DNA from: Flavobacterium sp. Root420
GTDB taxonomy: Bacteria > Bacteroidota > Bacteroidia > Flavobacteriales > Flavobacteriaceae
NCBI RefSeq assembly: GCF_001427905.1
Contig: NZ_LMEF01000029.1
Span: 431,580 to 495,579, forward strand
Direction: 5' to 3'
Length of the DNA: 64,000 nucleotides
The notes beneath the pieces were generated by a model. That model saw only the letters and a list, made by a program, of their open reading frames with translations, had not been told where the DNA came from and did not search any database. This document shows, piece after piece, positions 6,648 to 15,565 of this stretch; within the stretch, counting starts at the first letter, position 1; the number at the start of each line of letters is the position of its first letter. The translations under genes were made by a program, and so were the position numbers.

Positions 6648-9116
6648 ATGGAGAAACGCATCGAGGATATTTTACCTATTATGTCCATTGAGCACGATTG
6701 TATTTTATCGCGGCAGGGCGATATAACCCTTGTCTTTAAGGCAGAACTGCCCGAAATCTTTACGCTCTCGGACCAGGAATATGAAGCCTTTCATCAGTCA
6801 TGGATCAAAGCCATTAAAATATTGCCCAAGTTTTGTATTTTTCACAAGCAGGACTGGTTTTTGCAAAGCAGCTATAAGGCCAATTTTGCAAGCCAGGACA
6901 GCAGTTTTCTGGGCCAAAGCAGCGAGCGGTTCTTTAACGAGCGGCCATTTTTGGATCACTCCTGCTATATTATGCTCACCAAAAAGCCACAGGGGAGAAA
7001 AAACTCAAGCTCTTTATTCTCAAGCCTCATTAGGAGTTCCATCGTACCGGAGCAGACTTTGAAAGTTTCCCTGTTGCAGGATTTTATAGACTCCGCAGGG
7101 CAGTTTAAAAGAATCCTGGAAGACAGCGGCTTTGTAAAGCTCAGCCGCCTGACAGATGTGCAGCTCGGTAGCCAGAGCCTAAGAAAGGGACTCATTGAGC
7201 GATACTGTTTTTTATCCGAAGATGAGAATTCGTTTGTATACCAGGATGTCAAATTCGATGCCGGGCTTCAGGTGGGCGACAAGCATTGTCAGCTCTTTAC
7301 CCTTGGGGACGCGGCAGATCTGCCGGCCTTATGCGGCTCGCGGATCAATTATGACAGGTACTCTACAGACAGAACCAAATTCAGTGTGGGCTTTGCCTCA
7401 ACCCTGGGACAGCTTTTATCGTGCAATCATATCTACAATCAGTACCTGTTTATTGAAGATGCCCAAAAGACCCTTCAGAGAATCGAGAGCAAAAGGCTGC
7501 GCCTGCAGTCCTTGTCCGCCTACAGCCGGGAGAATATGATAGCGCGTGATGCCACCAATGATTTTTTAAATGAAGCTATTGCCCAGCAAAGACTCCCTGT
7601 CAAAGCGCATTTTAATGTGCTGGCCTGGAGCCATGATAAAGAAGAGCTAAAGGAGATTAAAAACAAGGTCTGCTCGGCCCTTGCCCAGATGGATGCCGCG
7701 GCCAAACAGGAAACCGTTGGGGCACCGCAAATCTATTGGGCGGGAATACCCGGCAATGCCGCGGATTTTCCCATGAATGACACCTTTGACACCTTCACCG
7801 AGCAGGCGGTGTGTTTCCTGAATATGGAAACAGCGTACCGGTCCTCTTTAAGCCCTGTAGGAATACGATTGGGGGATAGGCTTACAGGTAAACCCGTGCA
7901 TGTGGATATCAGCGATGAGCCGGTGAAGATGGGCCTGTGTACCAACAGAAATAAATTTATACTGGGACCCTCGGGAAGCGGGAAATCCTTTTTTACCAAT
8001 CATATGGTAAGGAGCTATTACGAGCAAGGGACCCATATTGTCCTGGTGGATGTGGGGCACAGCTATAAAGGGCTTTGTGATATGGTGGGCGGCTATTATT
8101 TTACCTATGACGAGAAGAATCCCATAAGGTTCAATCCTTTTTATATCGGGGGAGGCGACAGCTTGGATACCGAGAAAAAAGAAAGCATTAAAACACTGCT
8201 TCTGGCACTGTGGAAAAAAGATGATGAAACCTTTAACCGAAGCGAATACGTGGCCCTCTCCAATGCACTGCAGTTCTATTATGAGAAACTGCAAGGCAAT
8301 GAGAGTATATTTCCCTGTTTTGACAGTTTCTATGAGTTTTTGAAGGAAGATTTTATCAGTATTTTACAAAACGATAAGGTAAAGGAGAAAGATTTTGATG
8401 TGAATAATTTTCTCTATGTATTGCGCCCGTATTATAAGGGAGGTGAGTTTGATTATCTTTTGAATGCCAGAGAGAATCTCGAGCTTTTAAAAGAGCGGTT
8501 TATTGTCTTTGAACTCGATAACATCAAGGACCATCCTATATTGTTTCCGGTGGTGACCATCATCATTATGGAGGTCTTTATCAGCAAGATGCGAAAGCTC
8601 AAGGGCATCCGAAAAATGATCCTCATTGAAGAGGCCTGGAAGGCCATTGCCAAGGAGGGTATGGCCGAATATATCAAGTACCTTTTTAAGACTGTGCGGA
8701 AGTTTTTTGGAGAAGCTATAGTAGTCACCCAGGAGGTGGAGGATATTATTTCCTCACCGGTAGTCAAGCAGGCCATTATCAACAACAGCGACTGCAAGAT
8801 CCTGCTGGATCAGAGCAAGTACCAGAACAAGTTTGACCAGATACAAGAACTTCTGGGGCTCACCGAGAAGGAAAAGGCCCTGGTACTCTCGGTGAACAAG
8901 GCCAACGACCCTTCAAAAAAATACAAGGAGGTTTTTATTTCCCTGGGTGGAATGTACTCAAAAGTTTACAGGACCGAAGTGTCTTTCGAAGAGTATCTGG
9001 CCTATACCACCGAGGAGAGCGAGAAGGTAAAAGTAAATGCGCATGCTAAGAAATTTGATGGAGACATTAAAAAGGGAATTGCGGCATTGGCCCAGGATAT
9101 AAGAAATGGAATTTAA
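6648..9116 (+). CDS. traG: TraG-type conjugation ATPase (VirB4-like)
   Basis: 822 residues, full length for the family. The N-terminal half (1-400) is the VirB4-like domain that docks at the membrane. The C-terminal half is a P-loop ATPase, with Walker A GPSGSGKS at 440-447 and Walker B MILIEEAW at 657-664 (acidic pair E661/E662), followed by an arginine-rich KTVRKFFGEAIVVTQEVEDI region. This enzyme energises pilus assembly and substrate transfer in type IV secretion systems and is the landmark gene of Bacteroidota conjugative transposons. It is preceded by TraF and followed 13 nt later by a TraI-like gene. Nothing in the sequence suggests inactivation. Confidence 0.93.
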   Translation: MEKRIEDILPIMSIEHDCILSRQGDITLVFKAELPEIFTLSDQEYEAFHQSWIKAIKILPKFCIFHKQDWFLQSSYKANFASQDSSFLGQSSERFFNERPFLDHSCYIMLTKKPQGRKNSSSLFSSLIRSSIVPEQTLKVSLLQDFIDSAGQFKRILEDSGFVKLSRLTDVQLGSQSLRKGLIERYCFLSEDENSFVYQDVKFDAGLQVGDKHCQLFTLGDAADLPALCGSRINYDRYSTDRTKFSVGFASTLGQLLSCNHIYNQYLFIEDAQKTLQRIESKRLRLQSLSAYSRENMIARDATNDFLNEAIAQQRLPVKAHFNVLAWSHDKEELKEIKNKVCSALAQMDAAAKQETVGAPQIYWAGIPGNAADFPMNDTFDTFTEQAVCFLNMETAYRSSLSPVGIRLGDRLTGKPVHVDISDEPVKMGLCTNRNKFILGPSGSGKSFFTNHMVRSYYEQGTHIVLVDVGHSYKGLCDMVGGYYFTYDEKNPIRFNPFYIGGGDSLDTEKKESIKTLLLALWKKDDETFNRSEYVALSNALQFYYEKLQGNESIFPCFDSFYEFLKEDFISILQNDKVKEKDFDVNNFLYVLRPYYKGGEFDYLLNARENLELLKERFIVFELDNIKDHPILFPVVTIIIMEVFISKMRKLKGIRKMILIEEAWKAIAKEGMAEYIKYLFKTVRKFFGEAIVVTQEVEDIISSPVVKQAIINNSDCKILLDQSKYQNKFDQIQELLGLTEKEKALVLSVNKANDPSKKYKEVFISLGGMYSKVYRTEVSFEEYLAYTTEESEKVKVNAHAKKFDGDIKKGIAALAQDIRNGI

Positions 9117-9129
9117 ATGAAAAGGAAAA

Positions 9130-9819
9130 ATGAAAGCAAGGATCAAACTCATCACTTGTGTGCTGTGCCTATTTTTAGTCGGTACACCGGCAAGGCCTGC
9201 TGAAAATATAGTAGCCCTTCCAATACTGGAGATTGTAAAGGCGGTGACCAAAAAGGTGATCAAGGCTATTGATCTTCGGATCCAGCGCCTGCAAAACAAG
9301 ACCATCTGGCTTCAGAATGCCCAGAAACAAATCGAAAATGCACTCTCCAAATTAAAACTCGAGGAGATATCGCAGTGGACCAAAAAGCAGCGGGATCTCT
9401 ATAAGGGGTACTATGAGGAGCTTGCACGGGTCAAATCCGCGATTACCTATTACCAGCGCATCAAAGAAATAACCCGCCTGCAAACCCGGTTGATCCAGCA
9501 ATACGAAAGCACCTGGAACCTTTTGCGGCAGGACACTCATTTTAGCGCCGCGGAACTAGCCTATATGCAAGGCATGTATGAGGGCATGCTGCAGGAAAGT
9601 ATAAAGAATATAGATCAGATTTTTTTAGTGCTGGATTCTTTTACCACCCAGATGAGCGATCTTAAAAGGCTCGAAATTATTAATACGGCAGCCGACCAGA
9701 TCCAGGCCAATTATGACGACCTGATACTTTTCAATAAGCAAAATATGCTCCTTAGCCTTCAAAGGGCCAAGACAAGCCATGATGTGAAGAAAGTCAGGGA
9801 ATTTTATGGAATTAAGTAA
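9130..9819 (+). CDS. TraI-like secreted coiled-coil conjugation protein (first of three)
   Basis: 229 residues with a signal peptide (LITCVLCLFLVGTPARPAEN) and a long amphipathic helical body (LRIQRLQNKTIWLQNAQKQI and on). The C-terminal signature, ..L.YM.GMYEGMLQESIKNI, then LDSFTTQMSDLKRLEIINTA and MLLSLQRAKTSHDVKKVREF, is shared in pattern with the next two genes (YLERVYGNLLKQSLANLDEL; MLALQRSKETNDVEKGRALH). It sits in the TraI position of CTnDOT-type operons, where VirB5-like periplasmic proteins are expected. Spacing is tight (13 nt after TraG, 6 nt before the next gene). Confidence 0.7.
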   Translation: MKARIKLITCVLCLFLVGTPARPAENIVALPILEIVKAVTKKVIKAIDLRIQRLQNKTIWLQNAQKQIENALSKLKLEEISQWTKKQRDLYKGYYEELARVKSAITYYQRIKEITRLQTRLIQQYESTWNLLRQDTHFSAAELAYMQGMYEGMLQESIKNIDQIFLVLDSFTTQMSDLKRLEIINTAADQIQANYDDLILFNKQNMLLSLQRAKTSHDVKKVREFYGIK

Positions 9820-9825
9820 AAGATC

Positions 9826-10440
9826 ATGAAAAAGTTAGTTCTAGTACTGGTATTGCTTTTTATAGGCAGCCAGAATCTGAGCGCCCAGGGAAAGTGGCGA
9901 CGGGAAATGCTGCTGCAGATTGCGGCTTTAAAGGTCTATATGGGCTATGCCCAGAAAGGGTATAATGTGGTGAGAGGGGGACTTCATTTGATAGGAGACC
10001 TTAAAAAAGGGGAGGTAAAGCTTCATGGGGATTATTTTAATTCTTTGAAAAAGGTTAATCCCCGGATCAGGAACTATTCAAAAGTGGTCCGGATTGTTTG
10101 GCTGCAGCTTAAAATTATCAAAATAGCCAATAAGACCATCAAAGGGCTTAAAGGCGATGATCTGTTTCATGGCAGTGAGCTGGATTATATCGAACGCTGC
10201 TTTGCAAGACTCTTTGAGAATTGCAACAGGACCCTGGATGAACTCGTACTTGTAACGACAGACACCACAATGGTGATGACAGATGATCAGCGCCTGGAGC
10301 GAATTGACGCCCTGTATGAGACCATGTTACAGGATTATACTTTTTGTGAGAGTTTCACCTCTCAGGCGCTAGGGCTTTCTCTTTCAAAGGACAGGGAGAA
10401 AAAAGAAATACAATACCAAAGGGTTTTGCAAGGATTATAA
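9826..10440 (+). CDS. TraI-like secreted conjugation protein (second of three)
   Basis: 204 residues with a signal peptide (KKLVLVLVLLFIGSQNLSAQ). The mature part is helical and resembles the following gene: LKVYMGYAQKGYNVVRGGLH against FRQILSDMKKGYQILSGGYK, FNSLKKVNPRIRNYSKVVRI against LDALLQVSPVVRNYKRVGDI, and MTDDQRLERIDALYETMLQD against MSDDERLAAIDRIYADMQDK. Both are therefore paralogues. They lie in a run of three secreted proteins between the TraG ATPase and the TraJ membrane protein. The exact function is not known to me; a periplasmic or pilus-associated part of the transfer machine is likely. Confidence 0.68.
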   Translation: MKKLVLVLVLLFIGSQNLSAQGKWRREMLLQIAALKVYMGYAQKGYNVVRGGLHLIGDLKKGEVKLHGDYFNSLKKVNPRIRNYSKVVRIVWLQLKIIKIANKTIKGLKGDDLFHGSELDYIERCFARLFENCNRTLDELVLVTTDTTMVMTDDQRLERIDALYETMLQDYTFCESFTSQALGLSLSKDREKKEIQYQRVLQGL

Positions 10441-10446
10441 AAACAA

Positions 10447-11088
10447 GTGCTCATGAAAAAGACATTGATTTTAACAGTTATCATTCTTCTCAGCTTGATC
10501 CCGGTTCCGATTAGAGGCCAGGGCCAGGAAATACAACAGCTGATTCTCAATATTGAAAAGCTCACCCAGTTCAGGCAAATTCTCAGCGATATGAAAAAAG
10601 GCTACCAGATTTTATCGGGCGGATACAAAACGGTCAAGGATATGGCTGAGGGAAACTTTAGCCTACATAAGGCCTTTTTGGATGCCCTTTTGCAGGTGAG
10701 CCCTGTGGTGAGGAATTACAAAAGGGTTGGGGATATTATCAGTCTGCAGATCCTTTTGGTACGGGAGAGCAAAACGGCGCTGGATGGTTTTGCCAAGAGC
10801 AATCGTTTTACCCAAAAAGAGCTCGGGTATTTAGAGCGGGTCTATGGAAATTTGCTAAAGCAGAGCCTTGCAAACCTGGATGAACTTACCCTGATTGTAA
10901 CGGCAGACAGGCTCCGGATGTCCGATGATGAGAGGCTGGCTGCCATTGACCGGATTTATGCAGACATGCAGGACAAGGTTTTATTTCTTCAAAACTTTAA
11001 TGACCAGTCCAATATGCTGGCCCTGCAGCGATCCAAAGAAACAAATGATGTGGAGAAGGGAAGGGCACTTCATGAATTAAAAAACTAG
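10447..11088 (+). CDS. TraI-like secreted conjugation protein (third of three)
   Basis: 213 residues with a signal peptide (LTVIILLSLIPVPIRGQGQE). It shows strong pattern similarity to the preceding gene over the whole mature length, and it keeps the C-terminal LALQRSKETNDVEKGRALHE motif of the first of the three. Only 6 nt separate it from the previous stop and 4 nt from the next start, so translational coupling is likely. It probably arose by tandem duplication of its neighbour. No catalytic residues are apparent; a structural periplasmic role is inferred. Confidence 0.68.
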   Translation: MLMKKTLILTVIILLSLIPVPIRGQGQEIQQLILNIEKLTQFRQILSDMKKGYQILSGGYKTVKDMAEGNFSLHKAFLDALLQVSPVVRNYKRVGDIISLQILLVRESKTALDGFAKSNRFTQKELGYLERVYGNLLKQSLANLDELTLIVTADRLRMSDDERLAAIDRIYADMQDKVLFLQNFNDQSNMLALQRSKETNDVEKGRALHELKN

Positions 11089-11092
11089 CCAG

Positions 11093-12274
11093 ATGCATTT
11101 GAAATTTAAAACCGGGATTGTCTTTACAATTGCCGCCTTGCCCTGGTCCCTGGCGGGCCAGGGGCAAAACCCGCGAACCGATACAAAAGGGCTGCAGCTA
11201 ATCCTCGAGCAGCTCTATGAGGAGATGATGCCGCTTTGCCAAAACCTTTTGGCCGTAGGGCAGTCCATAGCGGGCTTTGGGGCGCTATGGTATATCGCCT
11301 TTCGGGTTTGGCGCCATATCGCCAAGGCTGAGCCCATTGATTTTTATCCTCTTTTCAGGCCCTTTGTCCTGGGATTCTGTATCATGATTTTTCCATCAGT
11401 GCTGGCCCTGATCAATGGGATTCTAAAACCAACGGTTACCGCTACCGCGGCCATGGTCGAAGGGTCCAACAAGGCCATTGAAGTGCTATTGCAAGAAAAG
11501 GAAAAAGCCATCAGGAAAACCGATCCCTGGAAGATGTATGTGGGAGCCACCGGGATGGGGGATCGCGATCAGTGGTACAAATACACGCACGATCAGGCTG
11601 ATCCACGCGCCGAGGGAGTACTCGAGGGAATTGGAAACGATGTCAAGTTTGCCATGGAGAAAGCCTCTTATAATTTTAAAAATTCTGTCAAGCAGTGGAT
11701 GAGCGAGGTTCTGCGGGTGCTTTTTGAGGCGGCTTCCCTTTGTATCGATACCCTGAGGACTTTCCAGCTCGTGGTACTGTCGGTTTTGGGCCCGCTGGTG
11801 TTTGGCCTTGCGGTTTTCGATGGTTTCCAGCATACGCTCAGCGCTTGGCTGGCGCGGTATATCAATATTTACCTCTGGCTGCCGGTGGCCAATATTTTTG
11901 GAGCGATAATCGGCAAGATCCAGCAGCAGATGCTAAAGCTCGATATCGTTCAGGTAAACCAAAGCGGTGATACCTTTTTTAGTGATACCGATATGGGGTA
12001 CCTGATTTTTATGATCATTGGCATTATTGGCTATGTAACGGTTCCCTCTGTGGCCAATTATATAGTCCATGCCGGGGGAGGAGACGCCCTGGGACAACAG
12101 GTAACCAACTTTTTTGCCAGTACGGCCTCCTCGGTAAGCTCCATAACGGTTAGAGGGGATGGTATGGGAAATAATCCCGCTGGGACCTCTCAGCATATAG
12201 CCTCTTCTTCAAATGCTCCCCATTTTCAACACAAAGGGAATTATATGGGAGAGCGGCTCAAGGGAAATTCGTAA
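11093..12274 (+). CDS. traJ: Conjugative transfer membrane protein TraJ (VirB6-like)
   Basis: 393 residues with an N-terminal signal or anchor (FTIAALPWSLAGQGQN) and several transmembrane segments: LLAVGQSIAGFGALWYIAFR (about 55-74), FVLGFCIMIFPSVLALINGI (about 90-110), TFQLVVLSVLGPLVFGLAVF (about 223-243), LWLPVANIFGAIIGKI and GYLIFMIIGIIGYVTVPSVA (about 302-321). The conserved R.W..IA..EPIDFYPL.RPF block is typical of Bacteroidota TraJ, the polytopic VirB6-like channel component of the inner membrane. The C-terminus (NFFASTASSVSS, then a Ser/His/Asn-rich tail) is disordered. It precedes TraK by 22 nt, the canonical order. Confidence 0.88.
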   Translation: MHLKFKTGIVFTIAALPWSLAGQGQNPRTDTKGLQLILEQLYEEMMPLCQNLLAVGQSIAGFGALWYIAFRVWRHIAKAEPIDFYPLFRPFVLGFCIMIFPSVLALINGILKPTVTATAAMVEGSNKAIEVLLQEKEKAIRKTDPWKMYVGATGMGDRDQWYKYTHDQADPRAEGVLEGIGNDVKFAMEKASYNFKNSVKQWMSEVLRVLFEAASLCIDTLRTFQLVVLSVLGPLVFGLAVFDGFQHTLSAWLARYINIYLWLPVANIFGAIIGKIQQQMLKLDIVQVNQSGDTFFSDTDMGYLIFMIIGIIGYVTVPSVANYIVHAGGGDALGQQVTNFFASTASSVSSITVRGDGMGNNPAGTSQHIASSSNAPHFQHKGNYMGERLKGNS

Positions 12275-12296
12275 AAGCAATTAAAAAGTAACACTG

Positions 12297-12917
12297 ATGT
12301 TTACCAAAATGAAAAATATTGATACGGCCTTTCGCTATGTAAGGGGATTTACCATGCTGGTTATAGCCGGCTGTGTGATCATTTGCTGCTTTACCCTCTT
12401 CAAGAGTTACCAGGCCCTGACCCGCATGCAGGACAGGGTTTACATCTTGGCTCAGGGAAAGGTGCTTGAAGCCTATTTATCGGAGAGGAAAGACAATATT
12501 GCGGTGGAGGCAAAGGACCATGTAAAGACTTTTCATCAGTATTTCTTTACCCTGGACCCTGATGAGAAAGTGATAAAAGAGAATCTGGCCCGGGCCTTGT
12601 ACCTGGCCGATCAGAGCGCCAAGAGAATTTATGACGACCTGAAAGAAAGCGGGTATTACAGCTCGGTCATTTCAGGCAATATCAGCCAGAGGATTCAAAT
12701 TGACAGTATACAAATTGATACCGGGCAGTATCCTTATGGCTTTAGCTGTTTTGCCACCCAAAAGATTATACGAAGCACCAGTATTGTCAGGAGAAGCCTT
12801 TTGACCCGCGGCATGCTCCGTTCGGTCTCAAGAAGCGATAACAATCCCCACGGGTTTCTCATCGAGCGTTGGATTACGCTGGAAAATAAGGATTTAAGTA
12901 CAGAGAATCGAAAATAA
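12297..12917 (+). CDS. traK: Conjugative transfer protein TraK (VirB8-like)
   Basis: 206 residues. A single transmembrane helix near the N-terminus (about 17-34, GFTMLVIAGCVIICCFTLFK) leads into a periplasmic domain with AQGKVLEAYLSERKDNIAVE and VKTFHQYFFTLDPDEKVIKE, the usual TraK signature. TraK corresponds to the bitopic VirB8-like assembly factor of the type IV secretion core. It ends 6 nt before the next gene. Length and order match CTnDOT-type elements. Confidence 0.9.
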   Translation: MFTKMKNIDTAFRYVRGFTMLVIAGCVIICCFTLFKSYQALTRMQDRVYILAQGKVLEAYLSERKDNIAVEAKDHVKTFHQYFFTLDPDEKVIKENLARALYLADQSAKRIYDDLKESGYYSSVISGNISQRIQIDSIQIDTGQYPYGFSCFATQKIIRSTSIVRRSLLTRGMLRSVSRSDNNPHGFLIERWITLENKDLSTENRK

Positions 12918-12923
12918 AAAGAA

Positions 12924-13388
12924 ATGAAAACCTCACTAAACAAAACAGAGATGATTGCTGTGCTGGCTAACTATTATGGGCAAATGCGCGATAGGTGGGC
13001 CAGGGAAATGAGCGGGCTGACCATGGGGCTCTGCAAAAGAGATATGATTTTTCTGCTGGCGGGATTTGTGCTTCTTGGCAGTAGTCTGAACCTTTTGATT
13101 GTTTATAACAGCTTTAAGAACCATACCCCTGAAAATATCAGGATCCCCTCGAAGGCTAAAGTGCTCACAGGGCCACAAGGAAAAGACAGCGTTTTGCAGC
13201 CCTTTGCAGTTTCGGGGGGAAAATACAAGGCAACGATGGATTTTAAAATGTATCTGCAAAGGGAAGATTCCTCAGAAAGAGCCTTTTATGATAGCCTGAG
13301 GGTATGGCGTCCGGGGCTTTTGGACAGCCTTGTTTATATCGAGAATTATTACAGGTCTAATGATAAAGAGTACAATGATGGAAAATAA
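12924..13388 (+). CDS. Small membrane protein in the TraL position
   Basis: 154 residues with one transmembrane helix (about 42-58, MIFLLAGFVLLGSSLNLLIV). A charged cytoplasmic N-terminus precedes it and a periplasmic domain follows (SLRVWRPGLLDSLVYIENYY near the end). It sits between TraK and TraM, where TraL occurs in CTnDOT-like operons. I cannot identify it as TraL from sequence alone. Its 3' end overlaps the start of TraM (ATG 13375/13378 inside its last codons), so the two are translationally coupled. Confidence 0.6.
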   Translation: MKTSLNKTEMIAVLANYYGQMRDRWAREMSGLTMGLCKRDMIFLLAGFVLLGSSLNLLIVYNSFKNHTPENIRIPSKAKVLTGPQGKDSVLQPFAVSGGKYKATMDFKMYLQREDSSERAFYDSLRVWRPGLLDSLVYIENYYRSNDKEYNDGK

Positions 13389-14673
13389 TATAAAATCTTT
13401 AAAAGAATTAAAAAAGCGTAAAATGCTGTTGGTTTTACCTTTTCTGGTGCTGCCTTTTCTCACCATGTTATTCTGGAGCCTTAAAGGGGAAAAAGACCAG
13501 CAGGCAGGCGAGAAGATGCAGCACAAAAAGGGATTCAACCTGGAGCTTCCCAGCCCCAGTTTCACAGAAGACTCAGCCCTTAGCAAGATGAGCTATTACG
13601 ATCGGGCAGCCCTGGACTCTGTGAAACTGGCCGAGCAAATCAAAAAGGATCCCAATTATGCCCAGCCCGGTAGCGCTGAGGACGCTGTTTTTTGGCAAGG
13701 AACCAACCAGGCATTTGAGCAACCTTATGGAAAAACAGCTCTGGAGGGTATCAATGCAAGGAGCAATGAAGAGAAGGTGTATCAAAAACTCAGATTGCTT
13801 GAAAAAACAATCAGCACCCCATCTTTTAAAATGGATCCAGAGCAGGACATGCGCGAGTTTACCAATTATGGATCCTCCGTGCAGCAGGCCTCCGAGATGC
13901 AAAACCTAGAGCAGCTAATGTCCAGGATGAGTGCCCCTGCAGCGCCTGATCCCGAGCTTAAGGAGCTCGGGGGCATGCTGGAGAACATTTTGGATATCCA
14001 GCACCCAGGAAGGGTAGAGCAACGGCTAAAACAAGCCTCAGAGCAGCAAAGGGGAAAAGTATTTCCCCTACAGAAGAGAAAGAGTCCTGAGAATATCTCC
14101 TCGCTGCAAAAGGCTGGGCAAAACCAGATCGCAAATCTCAAAGAAGCAGTGCAACGGAATGCATTTTTTTCCACCGAGCAGGATTCTCTGCCAGAGAAAG
14201 CCCAAAATGCGCTGCAAGCCGTAGTGCACCAGACACAGACCCTGGTGAACGGATCCACGGTTAAACTAAGGCTAAGCTCAGATGTTATGATCAATGGAGT
14301 TGTGATTCCAAAGAATACCTTTTTATTTGGAATTGCGGCGCTGAAAGCCGAACGCCTGGAGGTTAAGATAGAGCACATACAGTACCAAAATTCCATTTTC
14401 CCCGTGGACCTGCTGGTCTATGATACCGATGGGATAAGCGGCATTTATATCCCCGGGACTATTAGCAGGGATGTGGCCAAAGCATCGGCCGAGAGGTCCA
14501 TTCAAACCGTTGGAGTGGCAGGCCTGGATGATTCCTGGGGAGCGCAGGCTGCCGGGATGGGCATAGAGGCTGCCAAGAGCCTTATGAGTAAAAAGGTAAA
14601 ACTTGTAAAGGTTGTGGTCAAGGCCGGCTATCGGTTACTGCTTTATGATGCCAAAGAAAACAGTTTGAAATAA
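13375..14673 (+). CDS. traM: Conjugative transfer protein TraM (VirB10-like)
   Basis: About 432 residues from ATG 13375. A further in-frame ATG at 13378 is equally possible; the longer upstream frame from 13330 would overlap the previous gene by 59 nt and is less likely. One transmembrane segment (MLLVLPFLVLPFLTMLFWSL) is followed by a long Gln/Glu-rich linker and a C-terminal beta-rich domain (VHQTQTLVNGSTVKLRLSSD; INGVVIPKNTFLFGIAALKA; VYDTDGISGIYIPGTISRDV) typical of TraM. It is the VirB10-like bridge between inner and outer membrane. It is followed 16 nt later by TraN. Confidence 0.9.
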   Translation: MMENNIKSLKELKKRKMLLVLPFLVLPFLTMLFWSLKGEKDQQAGEKMQHKKGFNLELPSPSFTEDSALSKMSYYDRAALDSVKLAEQIKKDPNYAQPGSAEDAVFWQGTNQAFEQPYGKTALEGINARSNEEKVYQKLRLLEKTISTPSFKMDPEQDMREFTNYGSSVQQASEMQNLEQLMSRMSAPAAPDPELKELGGMLENILDIQHPGRVEQRLKQASEQQRGKVFPLQKRKSPENISSLQKAGQNQIANLKEAVQRNAFFSTEQDSLPEKAQNALQAVVHQTQTLVNGSTVKLRLSSDVMINGVVIPKNTFLFGIAALKAERLEVKIEHIQYQNSIFPVDLLVYDTDGISGIYIPGTISRDVAKASAERSIQTVGVAGLDDSWGAQAAGMGIEAAKSLMSKKVKLVKVVVKAGYRLLLYDAKENSLK

Positions 14674-14689
14674 TTTAAAAATAACAGCT

Positions 14690-15538
14690 ATGAAAAACAG
14701 TAAGTTATGGTTTTGGGCTTTTATATTCTGTGCGGTTTTTCCCCTCTGGGCACAACTGGGCGAGACTCCCGGGTCCGGTTATGACGGCCAGTACAAAAGG
14801 GTGCAGGTGGCTTATTTGAAAACCACCAGCATTGTATTTGAATATCCGATCAAGAGCGTCGATAAGGGAAGCCAGGAGGTTTTGGTGCAAAAAGCAAAAG
14901 CGGTGGAGAATATTTTGCTTGTAAAGGCTGCCAGGGAAAATTTCAAAGAAACCAACCTCACGGTGGTGACCGCCGAGGGAAAACTTTTTGGGTTTATTCT
15001 CTGTTATGACGAGCTGTCACCTGACCTGAACCTGGTTATGGAGGGCAGCATGACCCTGAATCAGGAAATTTTATTTTCAGCAGAGAATGAAAATCAAAAA
15101 CAGCTCGAGCAGTACGCGCTTTTGGCCCTTTCAAAAAAGGCCACAATAAAAGGGCTGAAGACCCGAAAGTTTGATATTAAACTTGAAGTGAGCGGGCTTT
15201 TTATCCATCAGGATGTTTTGTATTACAGGATAGTCCTTGGCAATGCATCCCCGATTAACTATGATATCGACCAGTTGCGTTTCTTTATATGCGATCAGAA
15301 AAAATCCAGGCGAACGGCCTCTCAGGAAATCGAGATCACGCCCTTATTTGCGAGCACCAAAGTATCTAAAATACCCGACGTGTCAGAGGTAACTGTGGTT
15401 TTTGCCCTGCCCAAATTTACCATTCCCGAGAAGAAATACCTGACCATTGAGCTTTTGGAGCGCGGTGGAGAAAGGCAAATCGGCCTTCATATTAAAAATA
15501 GCGACCTCATGGAGCTGCAAGTGCTCAGTGGTTTATAA
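14690..15538 (+). CDS. traN: Conjugative transfer protein TraN (DUF4138, VirB9-like)
   Basis: 282 residues with a signal peptide (KLWFWAFIFCAVFPLWAQLG). The mature protein has KTTSIVFEYPIKSVDKGSQE at the N-terminal strand region and VSGLFIHQDVLYYRIVLGNA then SPINYDIDQLRFFICDQKKS in the C-terminal domain. This is the DUF4138/TraN hallmark of a VirB9-like outer-membrane core component. It ends the recognisable mating-apparatus genes; TraO, TraP and TraQ are not found downstream. The stop is 27 nt before the next gene, which probably shares the transcript. Confidence 0.9.
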   Translation: MKNSKLWFWAFIFCAVFPLWAQLGETPGSGYDGQYKRVQVAYLKTTSIVFEYPIKSVDKGSQEVLVQKAKAVENILLVKAARENFKETNLTVVTAEGKLFGFILCYDELSPDLNLVMEGSMTLNQEILFSAENENQKQLEQYALLALSKKATIKGLKTRKFDIKLEVSGLFIHQDVLYYRIVLGNASPINYDIDQLRFFICDQKKSRRTASQEIEITPLFASTKVSKIPDVSEVTVVFALPKFTIPEKKYLTIELLERGGERQIGLHIKNSDLMELQVLSGL

Positions 15539-15565
15539 ACAAGTACTAATTTAAAATTAAATGTC

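Noticed and set aside
13330..13374. Longer N-terminus for TraM
   Set aside because: It overlaps the upstream gene by 59 nt and adds residues not typical of TraM. ATG 13375/13378 places the membrane helix normally.
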